DNA from: an uncultured Fibrobacter sp. | Lineage (GTDB): Bacteria > Fibrobacterota > Fibrobacteria > Fibrobacterales > Fibrobacteraceae | Length of the DNA stretch: 64,000 nucleotides | Direction: 5' to 3' | NCBI GenBank assembly: GCA_934699585.1 | Contig: CAKUWY010000014.1 | Span: 1 to 64,000, forward strand | Shown: positions 41,879 through 51,127 of the stretch, one piece after another | How positions within the stretch are numbered: position 1 is the first letter of the stretch | How the letters are laid out: each line of letters opens with the position of its first letter | Notes under the pieces: model-generated | The model's input: the letters and a program-made list of their open reading frames with translations, nothing else | Told to the model about the DNA's origin: nothing | Databases searched by the model: none | Program-made: the position numbers and the translations under genes

Positions 41879-43030
41879 TTATTCGTTGATGGAGAATAAT
41901 TTTCCCGAAAGCATCAGCCGGAGGGACTTTGCAAGAGAAGGCTTGTTCAGCAGCTTTTCTGTTTCCACGTCCTTCTTTTCGCCGTCTATGTCGAAGGCCA
42001 GAGTGGCGCCGTTGTCGTTAACATCCATTTTGACCTTCGCTCCCATGACAATGGGAACATTTACGTCGTCGTGGCCTGCAGGGAACCCGCACAGGACTGG
42101 GATGTTATACTTCTTCAGGTACTTGGAAAGCATTTCCTCGGTAGTTTCATAATTCAGGTCTGTCCCGGAATCCACGAATTCTCCGAGGATAACACCCTTC
42201 ACGTTTTCCATGACGCCGTGAAGTTCCAGTGCGTTGAACATGCGGTCAATGTTGTGCAGGGATTCGCCCACTTCTTCCATGAACAAGATGATTCCGTCGC
42301 CGGAGAACACGTCGATGTCGCTTGCGCCTACCAGCGGAACGAATGTGGCCATGTTGCCGCCCACGAGAATCCCTTCGGCTTTTCCCTTTTGGTTGAACTT
42401 GTGCTTGGGAACCTTATAGGTAGGCACAGTGCCCTTGAGCAGGTCCCGCAAGAGGGTGCTGTTGTCGTCTTTTCCGCGGGTCTTTCCGATAAACGAACTC
42501 ATGGTGCCGTGGATGCTCATGACGCCTGCCTTGGTTTCCATGGCATGCAGGGTGGTGATGTCGCTGAACCCGATGAGCCACTTGGGATTGTCCGTCACCA
42601 GCTTCAGGTCGATAAGGTCCACCAGTTGGATGGTGCCGTAGCCGCCACGGTTGCTCAAGATGGCCTTGATGCTTGTGTCCTTGAGGGCTTCGATGAAGTC
42701 GTCGGCCCGTTCCTGGGCGGTGCCTGCATACTTGCCCGCGTCCAGCTTGCCCACGTTCTTGCCGATAACGGGTTCAAAGCCCCATTCCTTCAAGACGGCC
42801 GCAGTGTTCTGAATGTTTGAATCGGGAGTGGAGTAGGAGGGCGAAAGGAGTGCCACCTTGTCGCCTTTTTTGAGGAAGGCGGGGGCGGTGCATTCGGCAA
42901 GGGGATCCGCCTTGCCTTGGTCAGAGGCGCTGCTGGAGCTGTCGTCGGAGCAGGCGGTAAACAGGAGCCCGGAAAGGGCGATGGTCAATGCGGCGCAGAC
43001 CGCGCTACGGAAGTAATTAGTTCTAAACAT
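41879..43030 (-). CDS. S66 family LD-carboxypeptidase lipoprotein
   Basis: 383 residues from the ATG at 43030 with AAGGTAAG upstream; a GTG further out overlaps that site and is rejected. A signal peptide with lipobox FTAC (Cys 27) and a Ser-rich linker precede the S66 domain: DKVALLSPSYS, the nucleophile-elbow-like WLIGFSDITTLH (Ser in GFSD), and the C-terminal GFPAGHDDVNVPIVMGA with the catalytic His. S66 enzymes cut the LD bond of tetrapeptides in peptidoglycan recycling, normally in the cytoplasm; a lipid-anchored, exported form is unusual and might act on peptidoglycan directly. Confidence 0.87.
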   Translation of the reverse strand: MFRTNYFRSAVCAALTIALSGLLFTACSDDSSSSASDQGKADPLAECTAPAFLKKGDKVALLSPSYSTPDSNIQNTAAVLKEWGFEPVIGKNVGKLDAGKYAGTAQERADDFIEALKDTSIKAILSNRGGYGTIQLVDLIDLKLVTDNPKWLIGFSDITTLHAMETKAGVMSIHGTMSSFIGKTRGKDDNSTLLRDLLKGTVPTYKVPKHKFNQKGKAEGILVGGNMATFVPLVGASDIDVFSGDGIILFMEEVGESLHNIDRMFNALELHGVMENVKGVILGEFVDSGTDLNYETTEEMLSKYLKKYNIPVLCGFPAGHDDVNVPIVMGAKVKMDVNDNGATLAFDIDGEKKDVETEKLLNKPSLAKSLRLMLSGKLFSINE

Positions 43031-43095
43031 GGACTTACCTTTGTGCACAATATAGAAATATGGGGCAAAAGTTGATTATTTCCAGTGTGGCGGTG

Positions 43096-43120
43096 ACATT
43101 TTTTGCAGGTTCAGGTGTTT
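43096..43120 (+). promoter_or_regulatory. Predicted ECF promoter of the TonB2-type operon
   Basis: CGGTGACATTTTTTGCA with GTGTTT 19 bases after the ACA. The upstream CGGTGACA equals that of the sigma operon promoter at 21282, and the -10 differs by one base. The distance to the first ATG (43159) is about 38 bases. Confidence 0.55.
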
Positions 43121-43158
43121 TAAATATGTAATTTTGGTGCAACTTAACGCAGAAGAAT

Positions 43159-43995
43159 ATGACAAGATTGAAATTTTTGCCCTTTGTCCTCTTGGTGCTG
43201 TTCCTTTCGGGATTGGCCCTTGCCGATTACGATTCGGAAATCCGAGACCTGAAACAGCAAAAGGAAAAGTTGAATTCCGAAATCCAGAAGCTGACCCGGC
43301 AGATTGCCTCTACGGATTCCCTGCTCAGGGCGGATGATTCCCGCTACAAGAAGTTGCAGGCCCGCTACAGCGAAGATTCGGAGCGCCGCCGCGCCGAAAT
43401 CGACAGTCTGAACGTGAAAATCCGTGGCGTGGCCGCTCAGCTTCAAGAAGAACGGCAGAAACAGGCCCACGCCAAGAACCGAAACGACAATGTGGCCGCC
43501 AAGCGCAAGGCCTTGCGTTCGGCCATGCTTTCTATATGCAAGCAGCTGGAACGGCAGGTGGCCATGACGGTGCCTTGGGAACGGGATGCCAGGCTGGAAC
43601 GGGTCCGTTCTCTCGCTCGGGATATCGAAAGCGGGAGCGCCGCCGAAGAAGAAAGCTTTTCCCGTATCAAGGCGGTTATCCAGCAAGAAATCAAGTTCGG
43701 CGACGAGGTGGCCATTGTGAACGCGCCCCTTACCCGCAAGAACGGCGAATTGATTAACGCCCAGATTCTGCGGATTGGTAACCAGTGGATGGTCTATAGC
43801 GATGAAAACGGCACCGTTTATGGGAGCCTGGTGCGCCGCGCTAGCAAGGGCAAAATCACCTACGAGTGGAACGAAAACCTGGAACTGTGGGAACGTGAAA
43901 TTATCCGCTACGCGATAGACGTGAAACTGGCCAAGAAACCGCCCCAGATTATCGCCATGCCTGTCACCCTTTCTGTGGTAGGAGGCGAGAGATGA
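43159..43995 (+). CDS. DUF3450-type periplasmic coiled-coil protein
   Basis: 278 residues: signal peptide (FLPFVLLVLFLSGLALA), then an N-terminal coiled coil (about 22-110, KQQKEKLNSEIQKLTRQIAS) and an alpha/beta C-terminal part. This is the layout of DUF3450 proteins that open TtpC-ExbB2-ExbD2-TonB2 operons, where they help transmit energy to TonB. It overlaps the next gene by ATGA. It is the first gene after the predicted ECF promoter at 43096. Confidence 0.82.
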   Translation: MTRLKFLPFVLLVLFLSGLALADYDSEIRDLKQQKEKLNSEIQKLTRQIASTDSLLRADDSRYKKLQARYSEDSERRRAEIDSLNVKIRGVAAQLQEERQKQAHAKNRNDNVAAKRKALRSAMLSICKQLERQVAMTVPWERDARLERVRSLARDIESGSAAEEESFSRIKAVIQQEIKFGDEVAIVNAPLTRKNGELINAQILRIGNQWMVYSDENGTVYGSLVRRASKGKITYEWNENLELWEREIIRYAIDVKLAKKPPQIIAMPVTLSVVGGER

Positions 43996-45554
43996 TTTTT
44001 TTAGAAAGTCGTCATGGCGGCCTCCGAGCCGCCATCTGGATGGTACTTGCAGTCCTTTTGGCCACGGGAGCCTCCTTTGCCGCCAAAAAGAAGGACGCCG
44101 AGGAACAGGCCCGTATCCAGGACTCCCTGAAGCAGGTGGAAATCCAGAACCTTCAGCGCGAAATCGAAAGCCTTGTCCGTATCCGCTTGCAAAAAGCCGA
44201 CTCTCTTGAAAAGCTGGAAGCAGCCCACTGGAGCAAGCGTTATGCCGAATCCCAGCTGACCGAGGAACATCAGGTGGAGACCCGCGAACTGGACGGGCGC
44301 TACACAAAGCTCTCTACGGATCTGGGCCGCGTAAGCGAAGAAGTCCAGGCCAGCAAGGATGTTACCGCCGAAGCCGAAGAAACGGCCAAGGCCGAAGAAG
44401 ACGCCTTCGAGGCTTTTAACACCCAGGTGAGACTTTCCATAGACAAGTCCCTGGACGAGATTACGGGAGATTACCCCGTGGGCATGGGGGAGAGACTTAT
44501 TTCCCTGAACAAGGCCCAGCGGGAAATGGCAAAGAAAAAGCCGAACACCTTGCCCGCCCTGAGATATTATCTGAACGATCTGCTCGCCCGACACGAGATG
44601 ACCTACACCCAGTCTTTCGGTCCTGAAAAATCCCAGGTAGGGAGCCGCACAGACGTGGAAGTTTACCGCTTGCGTCTCGGGACGGTGTTCCTGGGCGAGG
44701 CGGCCACGGACAACGGTGAAATCCAGGCGCTCCTGCGGACGGGCGCCTTGCAGGGCAAGCGCTACGAATGGAATTCTACGCTTCCTGCCGACATGGCGGA
44801 ATCGATTCGCGGGGCCATCAACAACGCCTATTCGGGACTTTCCAAGTCGAACACGGTCCAGGTGGATGTCCCGATGGACTTGCTCCAGAACAAGGCCATC
44901 AAGAATTCTATCAGCAACAAGGGCGACGAATCGCTCAAGACGCAGTTTGCGGAATGGTTCAAGAAGGGCGGCATCGTGATGTATCCGCTTTTCTTGGTGG
45001 CGTTCTTTGCCTTGCTCCTTGCGGCGGAGCGCTTTGTTGTGCTCATGTATCGTGGGCATTTGGGCAAGCGTTTCATGACCCGCTTGAACATGCTCGTTCA
45101 GAACACCCGTTACGAGGAGGCCGCCAACCTGTGCCTGCAGCGCGGCACGAGTCTTGCCATGGTTCTTTTTGCGGTGCTCAACAAGGCAAACGACACCCGT
45201 GAAAATGCGGAACGTTCCTTGCAAGAGGCCCTGCTTCGGGAACAACCCAAACTGGAACGCCGCATGGGACTCTTGGCCGCCATGGGCACCATCGCTCCGC
45301 TTCTTGGCCTTTTGGGAACGGTGACGGGTATTATCACCTTGTTCACCGTCATCACCGAGGTGGGCACCAACGACGCCCGTGTGCTTGCCGGCGGTATTTC
45401 CGAAGCCCTGGTCACTACGGAAACGGGCCTTGTCATCGCCATTCCCGTGATGATCATTCACGGACTTCTGAGTGAAAAAATCGAGAAGGTCACCAGCGAA
45501 CTTTACATGCAGAGCATGGCCCTACTGAACAGGATTTTCGACAAGGAAAAATGA
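43992..45554 (+). CDS. TtpC-like MotA/TolQ/ExbB protein with periplasmic extension
   Basis: 520 residues: signal sequence (VLAVLLATGASFA, about 18-30), a long periplasmic coiled-coil and globular region (about 32-320), then a MotA/TolQ/ExbB proton-channel domain with segments at about 332-350 and two more near 425 and 480 (APLLGLLGTVTGIITLF). This two-part design matches Vibrio TtpC, the third component of the TonB2 system. It overlaps the neighbours on both sides by four bases. Confidence 0.88.
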   Translation: MIFLESRHGGLRAAIWMVLAVLLATGASFAAKKKDAEEQARIQDSLKQVEIQNLQREIESLVRIRLQKADSLEKLEAAHWSKRYAESQLTEEHQVETRELDGRYTKLSTDLGRVSEEVQASKDVTAEAEETAKAEEDAFEAFNTQVRLSIDKSLDEITGDYPVGMGERLISLNKAQREMAKKKPNTLPALRYYLNDLLARHEMTYTQSFGPEKSQVGSRTDVEVYRLRLGTVFLGEAATDNGEIQALLRTGALQGKRYEWNSTLPADMAESIRGAINNAYSGLSKSNTVQVDVPMDLLQNKAIKNSISNKGDESLKTQFAEWFKKGGIVMYPLFLVAFFALLLAAERFVVLMYRGHLGKRFMTRLNMLVQNTRYEEAANLCLQRGTSLAMVLFAVLNKANDTRENAERSLQEALLREQPKLERRMGLLAAMGTIAPLLGLLGTVTGIITLFTVITEVGTNDARVLAGGISEALVTTETGLVIAIPVMIIHGLLSEKIEKVTSELYMQSMALLNRIFDKEK

Positions 45555-46189
45555 GCAATTCCTTCTACGTATTCATTGAATCCCTGAAAAGCACGTACCA
45601 GGCCGGTGGTGTGGTGATGCTCCCCATTCTGCTGGTGGGAACTGTCGGATTCTACTACCTGTTTTACAGCTGGTTCCGTATCGGCTCTGACTTTTTTAGG
45701 CAAGATGTCCAGAAGGTCATCAAGAACCTGCGTCACGACCTGAATGAAGGCGGTGTCGAAAAGGCTTTGTCCCGGTTGGAAAAACGCCGTGGAATTTTGG
45801 CCAGCGAACTCCGTTACGCCATTGAACATGCGCAAAAGAATCCCGAAGGATTCCGCGACATTATGCAGGTGCGCATGCTGGGAACGCTACGCCACATGGA
45901 AAAGGGAAGCCACATCGTGGCGGTAATGGCGGCGGCAGCCCCGCTGCTAGGCCTTTTGGGAACAGTGACGGGCATGGTCTCCACCTTCGAGGTAATTACC
46001 CTTTACGGAAACCAGAACCCGGTCCTTATGGCCGACGGAATTTCGGAAGCCCTTATTTCTACCCAGAGCGGTCTTCTGGTGGCGTTTCCCTTGACCTTGC
46101 TGAAACAGCGCCTGGATGAGCGTGTGGAAATTTTGACCCAGGACTTGAAACTCGGGGCCACGATTATTGACAATTATTTTGTAGGGTAA
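45551..46189 (+). CDS. exbB: ExbB/TolQ-type proton channel subunit
   Basis: 212 residues with three membrane segments (near 20-38, 118-140 and 158-178) and the family signature MEKGSHIVAVMAAAAPLLGLLGTVTGMVSTF. With ExbD it makes the proton-driven motor that energises TonB. ATGA overlap with the TtpC-like gene and a 2-base gap to exbD show co-translation. Confidence 0.92.
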   Translation: MSNSFYVFIESLKSTYQAGGVVMLPILLVGTVGFYYLFYSWFRIGSDFFRQDVQKVIKNLRHDLNEGGVEKALSRLEKRRGILASELRYAIEHAQKNPEGFRDIMQVRMLGTLRHMEKGSHIVAVMAAAAPLLGLLGTVTGMVSTFEVITLYGNQNPVLMADGISEALISTQSGLLVAFPLTLLKQRLDERVEILTQDLKLGATIIDNYFVG

Positions 46190-46191
46190 TT

Positions 46192-46596
46192 ATGGAATTC
46201 AACCTGCCGAGCAGAAAGAAAAAGGATATGGGCATCGAGATGGGCCCCCTGATGGACATCGTGTTCATCTTGCTGATCTTTTTTGTGGTCACGTCGTCCT
46301 TTACCCGGGAAACCGGCGTGGATGTGACCAAGCCGCAGGCCCAGACGGCAAGCCAGCTGGAAAAGGAAAACCTGCTCATCGCCATTACCCGGGAAGGAAC
46401 CATCCACATGAACGAGCGTCAGGTGGACTTGGCAAGCCTGCAGGATATCTTGAAACAGTCCCTCTCGAAAAATCCCGACAGGGAGGCTGTGGTCATTGCC
46501 GACAAGGGCGCAGAAACGGGCGTGCTGGTGCAGGTCATAGATATGTGCAACTTGGCCGGAGTCAAGAAGGTGTCCATTGCGGCCCAAGCGGAATAG
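46192..46596 (+). CDS. exbD: ExbD/TolR-type motor subunit
   Basis: 134 residues: one membrane helix (about 18-38, MGPLMDIVFILLIFFVVTSSF) with the essential proton-carrying Asp at residue 22, then a periplasmic domain (about 60-134). It works with the ExbB protein upstream. A 146-base repeat-rich spacer separates it from the TonB-like gene, the only large gap in the operon. Confidence 0.92.
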   Translation: MEFNLPSRKKKDMGIEMGPLMDIVFILLIFFVVTSSFTRETGVDVTKPQAQTASQLEKENLLIAITREGTIHMNERQVDLASLQDILKQSLSKNPDREAVVIADKGAETGVLVQVIDMCNLAGVKKVSIAAQAE

Positions 46597-46698
46597 TTTC
46601 GATGTGTAATGTGAAATGTGGAATGAGCGTAAATGTGTCATCTTCGTCATGGAAAAGGTCCGGGATAAACTGGCGAGGATCTACTAGACGATTCTTTC

Positions 46699-46740
46699 GC
46701 CACTCATAACTCACAACTCACAACTCATAACTCATAACTA
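46699..46740. repeat. Low-complexity CTCATAACTCACAA repeat
   Basis: Five imperfect copies of a 7-10-base unit (CTCATAA, CTCACAA) end directly before the tonB ATG. Related TATGAG words appear at 47392-47442, and TGTGAAATGTGGAATG occurs at both 46607 and 50256. Confidence 0.6.
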
Positions 46741-46742
46741 CA

Positions 46743-47390
46743 ATGCGTAAGATTCTAAGGAAAATAATCAAGCGGTCTCTGCTTCTCCTGGCGGCGGTGC
46801 TTTGTAGCCTGCTGCTGGTATTTTCCGTGACTCTTGCCAACATGTTTCTGACCGGAAAAATCTTCCACGAAAAAAAGTACACCAAGACGGAAGTCTCCGT
46901 AAAGAAAGTGGAAGAAATGGAAAAGAAGGTGGAAAAGAAAAAGCCCGCTCGCAAGCCAGAGCGGCAAAAGACCACCTCCCGCACGCCCAAGGCGGGCCCG
47001 CGCCTTGCCATGAACTTGGGAGTGGCTTCGGGTACGGCAGGGGCTGCCATTAACGAAGAACTGGTGGCGGATTTCCGCGGGGGCGCCATGTCCAGCGAAA
47101 AGGGCGATGTAGATAAAAAGCCCGAAAGCAAGTCCATGCCCAATTTCCAGGTGCCGCCGCAAATTCGGGACCGGGAAATCGACGCCACGCTTCGCCTGAG
47201 TTTCTGTGTAGACGTGGGCGGGCGGGCCTATGATATCCGCATTATCGAGGAATCCCCCGCAGGCTCCGGGCTTGCCGCCGCCGGTCGCGAGGCTCTTAGC
47301 CGCATGACTTTTGCCCCTGCAGAAAAAGACGGCAAGGCGGTGGCGTTTTGCGGAATGGAACAACCTTTCGAGGTGAAGTTTAGGGATTAG
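46743..47390 (+). CDS. tonB: TonB-like energy transducer
   Basis: 215 residues: an N-terminal membrane anchor (LLLLAAVLCSLLLVFSVTLANMF, about 13-35), a Lys/Glu-rich spacer (VEEMEKKVEKKKPARKPERQK) shorter than and less Pro-rich than in E. coli TonB, and a C-terminal TonB domain (about 140-215, DREIDATLRLSFCVDVGGRAYDIRIIEESP, ending FEVKF). It would span the periplasm and contact the TonB box of receptors such as the one at 34612. Confidence 0.85.
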   Translation: MRKILRKIIKRSLLLLAAVLCSLLLVFSVTLANMFLTGKIFHEKKYTKTEVSVKKVEEMEKKVEKKKPARKPERQKTTSRTPKAGPRLAMNLGVASGTAGAAINEELVADFRGGAMSSEKGDVDKKPESKSMPNFQVPPQIRDREIDATLRLSFCVDVGGRAYDIRIIEESPAGSGLAAAGREALSRMTFAPAEKDGKAVAFCGMEQPFEVKFRD

Positions 47391-47433
47391 TGGTATGAGC
47401 TATGAGGTCGCTCGCGTTCGCGAGCTTTGGGGT

Positions 47434-48486
47434 ATGAGTAACGGCAAACATGGTTTGTCGTGGCTCTCGCTTCTGTCTTATATCATCATATTTTTTACCA
47501 TTCCCGCTTTTGCTGCGCAGTCTTCTTATGACCTGCTGGAGCGTGCCAACGATTTGTACCGCAAGGGTAAATTCAACCAGGCCATCATTCTGTACCACAA
47601 GGCCGAAGAACGCGGTGCCGATCCCACGGCCACAAGTTTCAATATCGCCAACAGTTATTACCAGATGGAAAAATACCCCGAGGCGGCGGCCGCCTACCGC
47701 AAGGCGGTGGATTTTTCAGACGGGGCGTTTTCGCCTGCGCTGTTCAACATGGCTAGCGTCTATTTCCGCCTGAAGCAGTATCCTGAATGCATCGCCGCTT
47801 ACCACAGGGCGCTGAAGCTGGAGCCGGACAACATTTCGGGATGGCTCTACCTGGGAGAGGCCTACAGCAAGGTAGGCGACAAGGTGGGGGCGCTCCGTTC
47901 GGTAGAAAAGGCCTACCAGCTGGACCCTGACGACCTGAGCATCGTCTATCAGCTTTCGGAGGCGAACATCGCCATGGACGATTACGACCGGGCTGTAGAA
48001 ATTGTCCGCAAGGGCTACACGGCACACCCCGAAGAGGTGGATTTTCTGGTCTATCTTGGGGATGTTTTCCGCATGAACAAGCAGTATGAACAGAGCGCAG
48101 GTCATTACCGCGAGGCCTTGGGTGTGCGCCCTGATGACGTGAATGTCATGTACAAGCTGGCCGATGTCTTGGCCGAAGATAACAAGCCCTTTGTGGCCAT
48201 GGACATCCTGAACAACATCTTGCAAATCAAGCCGGACTTTTCCGATGCCGCCATTTTTCTCGGGAACCTTGCCTATGATACCAAGTTCCTGGACCGTGCA
48301 GAATACGCCTACGAGCTGGCGGCCAAAAAAGGAAACGCCGAAGCCATTTACGGTCTCAAGAACATGGCCTACGACGCCATTGCGAAAAAACGTACCGACG
48401 AGGCCCGCCGTTTATTGCTGTTGGCACAAAAATACTATCCGGGTGACCAGTCCTTAAAGGCGGACTTGCTGGAACTGGAACAGTAG
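47434..48486 (+). CDS. Periplasmic TPR-repeat protein of the TonB2-type operon
   Basis: 350 residues from the ATG at 47434 (a longer form from 47395 is possible; both ATGs lie in TATGAG repeat words). Signal peptide (LSLLSYIIIFFTIPAFAA), then about eight TPR-like units between residues 25 and 345 (NDLYRKGKFNQAIILYHKAEE, NIANSYYQMEKYPEAAAAYRKAV and so on). TPR proteins close the TonB2 operons of Vibrio and relatives and are thought to organise the complex. Confidence 0.85.
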   Translation: MSNGKHGLSWLSLLSYIIIFFTIPAFAAQSSYDLLERANDLYRKGKFNQAIILYHKAEERGADPTATSFNIANSYYQMEKYPEAAAAYRKAVDFSDGAFSPALFNMASVYFRLKQYPECIAAYHRALKLEPDNISGWLYLGEAYSKVGDKVGALRSVEKAYQLDPDDLSIVYQLSEANIAMDDYDRAVEIVRKGYTAHPEEVDFLVYLGDVFRMNKQYEQSAGHYREALGVRPDDVNVMYKLADVLAEDNKPFVAMDILNNILQIKPDFSDAAIFLGNLAYDTKFLDRAEYAYELAAKKGNAEAIYGLKNMAYDAIAKKRTDEARRLLLLAQKYYPGDQSLKADLLELEQ

Positions 48487-48505
48487 TTCGCCAGTTTTAC
48501 AAAAG

Positions 48506-50188
48506 CTACACCGCCGAAAGCAGCAGTATAGCCAGCACCTGCCCGCTTAAAATCCGGAGCAGCATGGTGAGCGGATAGACGGAGGCATACCCGATGTTCA
48601 CCGCCTCGCTGTCCGCCTGGCTGTTGGCAAAGGCCAAAGCCGGCGGGTCCGTGGTGGCGCCTGCAAGCACGCCGCAGAGCGAAAGGTAGTTCACCTTGAA
48701 AACCAGGTGCCCCACCACTGCCATGATGGCAAGTGGGAAGAAGGTGATGATGGCCGCAAGCCCCATGTAGTAGAGCCCGTCGCCGTTCAGGAGCACTTCG
48801 AAGAATTTGATGCCTGCGTTCAGGCCCACGCAGCTCAGGAAAAGCGTAAGGCCGAACTCACGGAGCATCAGGTTTGCGCTGTTGGCCATGAAAAAGTTCA
48901 GGGGCCCGATCTTGCGTTTGCGGCTGAGGAGGATGGCCACAATCAGCGGGCCGCCTGCAAGCCCAAGCTTAAGCGGGGTCGGCATCCCGGGAATGGCGAA
49001 GGGGATGCTGCCTACGATGACTCCCAAGAAGATGCCCAAGAAAGCGGGCAGGATTTCCGGGTGGTCCAGGGCGGTGAGGGAGTTGCCCAGTTTTTTCGCA
49101 ACGATGTCGAGTCCCGAGGCGGGGCCCACGATTTTCAGCTTGTCGGCGAACTTGATGCGCAAATCTAATCGGCCCGTAAACTTAAATCCGCTCCGGGTCA
49201 CGCGGCTTACGGTCACGCCAAAGCGTTCCGCCAGGGCCAGGGAGCCGATGGTGCGGCCCAGTATTTTCTTGTTGGTCACGAGCACGGTCCTCACCTGGAT
49301 GGGTTCCGTATTCTTGGCGGGAATCATGGTGATGGGCGTGTCCAGACGCTTGCCGATAATCTTTTCCATGGCGGCTACGGCTTCGGGCATGCCTACGATG
49401 TGCACCTTGTCGCCCTTTTCGATGATGGTCTTTCCGTTAGGGGTGAAGATTTCTTCGCCCCGCAAGAGTCGGGTCACCACCACCCCGCTGGAAATCAGGT
49501 CAGGGATTTCTTTCAGCATGATTCCGTACAGGTTCTGGTTATCTACCGTAAGGCTGCAGGATTCGATTTCTTTGGTAGTGGCGGCGATTTCGTCGGCATA
49601 GTCGCTTGCCGCCTTGGCGGGGTCCTGCCGGAATATGACCCGCATGAGAATCATCACCAAAATAATTCCGATGACGCCGAAGGGGTAGGCCACAGCGTAG
49701 CCGATTCCCGTCAGGGAAGTGTCTACGCCGGCGGCGGCGAATGCGGAATTGGCGGCTCCCAACGAGGGCGTGTTGGTCACTGCTCCGCAGAGCATGCCGA
49801 TAAGTACGGGCACGTTGTCGTGCATGCTGGTAAAGAAGTAGAGGCAGAGGGTCGCGATAACGCCCAGCAGTACGATTCCTACAGACAGAATGTTCAGCAC
49901 CAGCCCGTGCCTACGTATGGAATCTATGAATCCGGGACCCACCTGCATGCCGATGGTATAGACGAACAGGATAAGGCCGAACTCCTGGATAAAATGGAGC
50001 ACATTTCCTTCGACGCGAAGCCCCAGGTGCCCAAGCAAGATGCCCACAAAGAGCGCTCCTGCACCGCCAAGGCTAATGCCCTTGACCTTGATTTTTCCGA
50101 CCATGAGGCCGACTGCCGCCGTGAGGGCAATCGCCACAACTTGTTGCCCTACCGAGGGCTGGGTGAATAGATTGATAAGCCAAGTCAT
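48506..50188 (-). CDS. AspT/YidE-family transporter with two TrkA-C domains
   Basis: 560 residues: about ten membrane segments in two five-helix blocks (about 10-165 and 395-560), each with the AspT duplication motif (GLILFVYTIGMQVGPGFI; LTLFLSCVGLNAGIKF). Between them are two TrkA-C (RCK_C) regulatory domains (about 205-370). AspT exchanges aspartate for alanine; YidE/YbjL substrates are unknown, so the substrate here is open. It stands alone on the minus strand, convergent with the TonB2 operon. Confidence 0.9.
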   Translation of the reverse strand: MTWLINLFTQPSVGQQVVAIALTAAVGLMVGKIKVKGISLGGAGALFVGILLGHLGLRVEGNVLHFIQEFGLILFVYTIGMQVGPGFIDSIRRHGLVLNILSVGIVLLGVIATLCLYFFTSMHDNVPVLIGMLCGAVTNTPSLGAANSAFAAAGVDTSLTGIGYAVAYPFGVIGIILVMILMRVIFRQDPAKAASDYADEIAATTKEIESCSLTVDNQNLYGIMLKEIPDLISSGVVVTRLLRGEEIFTPNGKTIIEKGDKVHIVGMPEAVAAMEKIIGKRLDTPITMIPAKNTEPIQVRTVLVTNKKILGRTIGSLALAERFGVTVSRVTRSGFKFTGRLDLRIKFADKLKIVGPASGLDIVAKKLGNSLTALDHPEILPAFLGIFLGVIVGSIPFAIPGMPTPLKLGLAGGPLIVAILLSRKRKIGPLNFFMANSANLMLREFGLTLFLSCVGLNAGIKFFEVLLNGDGLYYMGLAAIITFFPLAIMAVVGHLVFKVNYLSLCGVLAGATTDPPALAFANSQADSEAVNIGYASVYPLTMLLRILSGQVLAILLLSAV

Positions 50189-50354
50189 AGGGGTTTGAGG
50201 GCGGCACTTCGTGCCTGTGAGGGGTGAGCTCGGTCGCCAAAGGCTCCCTTTGAGGTGTGAAATGTGGAATGTGAAGTGTGTGATGAAGGATGGTGAGGTT
50301 CGAGGCTAGGAGCCCCAGTCAAAAATAACAACTAACTCCACCGGAGGGGTGTAG

Positions 50355-50921
50355 CTATTTCTTGATGCAGCGGACAGAGGCGAAAATGTTCTTGTTGAAG
50401 TGTTCGTAGGCGATTCCGGAGTCGGTAATGCGGACAAGGTAAGCCCTGGAATCGTCGTAGCTGTCGTTTGTCCAGAAGCTGGCGCTTACGCCCTTGTCGG
50501 CGAAGTTTCCGTCGTAGTACTTGAATCCGGCGAAGAGGGCGTTAAAACCGTTGGCGTCTTTGAGTGCGGCGGGCTCGCTTGCGCCGAAGGCCGCCTTGAA
50601 GTCTTCTACGGTGGGGAGCGCCCAACCGGTGGGGCATACGTTACCCGTTGCAGAGGCGAAGGTGTACAGGCGTCCGTCCGTATTGCAGTTGTCGTGGTTG
50701 TTGGCGTAGCACACGCTTGAATCCGGAGTAAACACGTCCAGGTTTTCGGCCATCCAGGTCTTTCCGCCCAGAGTTACGGTCTTGTAGGTCTTTTCGGGGC
50801 AGGCGAGGGTGTGGCCGACCTCGTTGTAGGTGCAGTCCCGGTTGTCGTTGCAGGCGGTAAAGACAACGGCGGTGAATGCGACGAGGGCTGTGGTGGCAAG
50901 TGTTTTAAGAACCGATTTCAT
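50355..50921 (-). CDS. FISUMP-domain lipoprotein
   Basis: 188 residues from the ATG at 50921, with AAAGGAG upstream. Signal peptide with lipobox FTAC (Cys 24), then the Fibrobacter succinogenes major paralogous domain: TVTLGGKTWMAENLDV, GRLYTFASATGNVCPTGWALPT and the end FASVRCIKK. The family is present in many copies in Fibrobacter and is probably surface-exposed; its role is unknown. It is the strongest single pointer to the host lineage. Confidence 0.93.
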   Translation of the reverse strand: MKSVLKTLATTALVAFTAVVFTACNDNRDCTYNEVGHTLACPEKTYKTVTLGGKTWMAENLDVFTPDSSVCYANNHDNCNTDGRLYTFASATGNVCPTGWALPTVEDFKAAFGASEPAALKDANGFNALFAGFKYYDGNFADKGVSASFWTNDSYDDSRAYLVRITDSGIAYEHFNKNIFASVRCIKK

Positions 50922-51127
50922 GGGAACTCCTTTGAATGTGCCTTGGGGCTTTTTTTGTTTTCGGTGACAAAGATAAAACATGATTTTGATATTGACTAAT
51001 AAATAATTTTTTCATTTTTAATCACTTTTTTTGATGATTTTTTCAAAAATCCCTGTTTTACCCTTCTGTATCCTGATTTTATTGTTTATATTTGTGTTAT
51101 AAAAATTTTTGATGAATTGGAGTTTTT

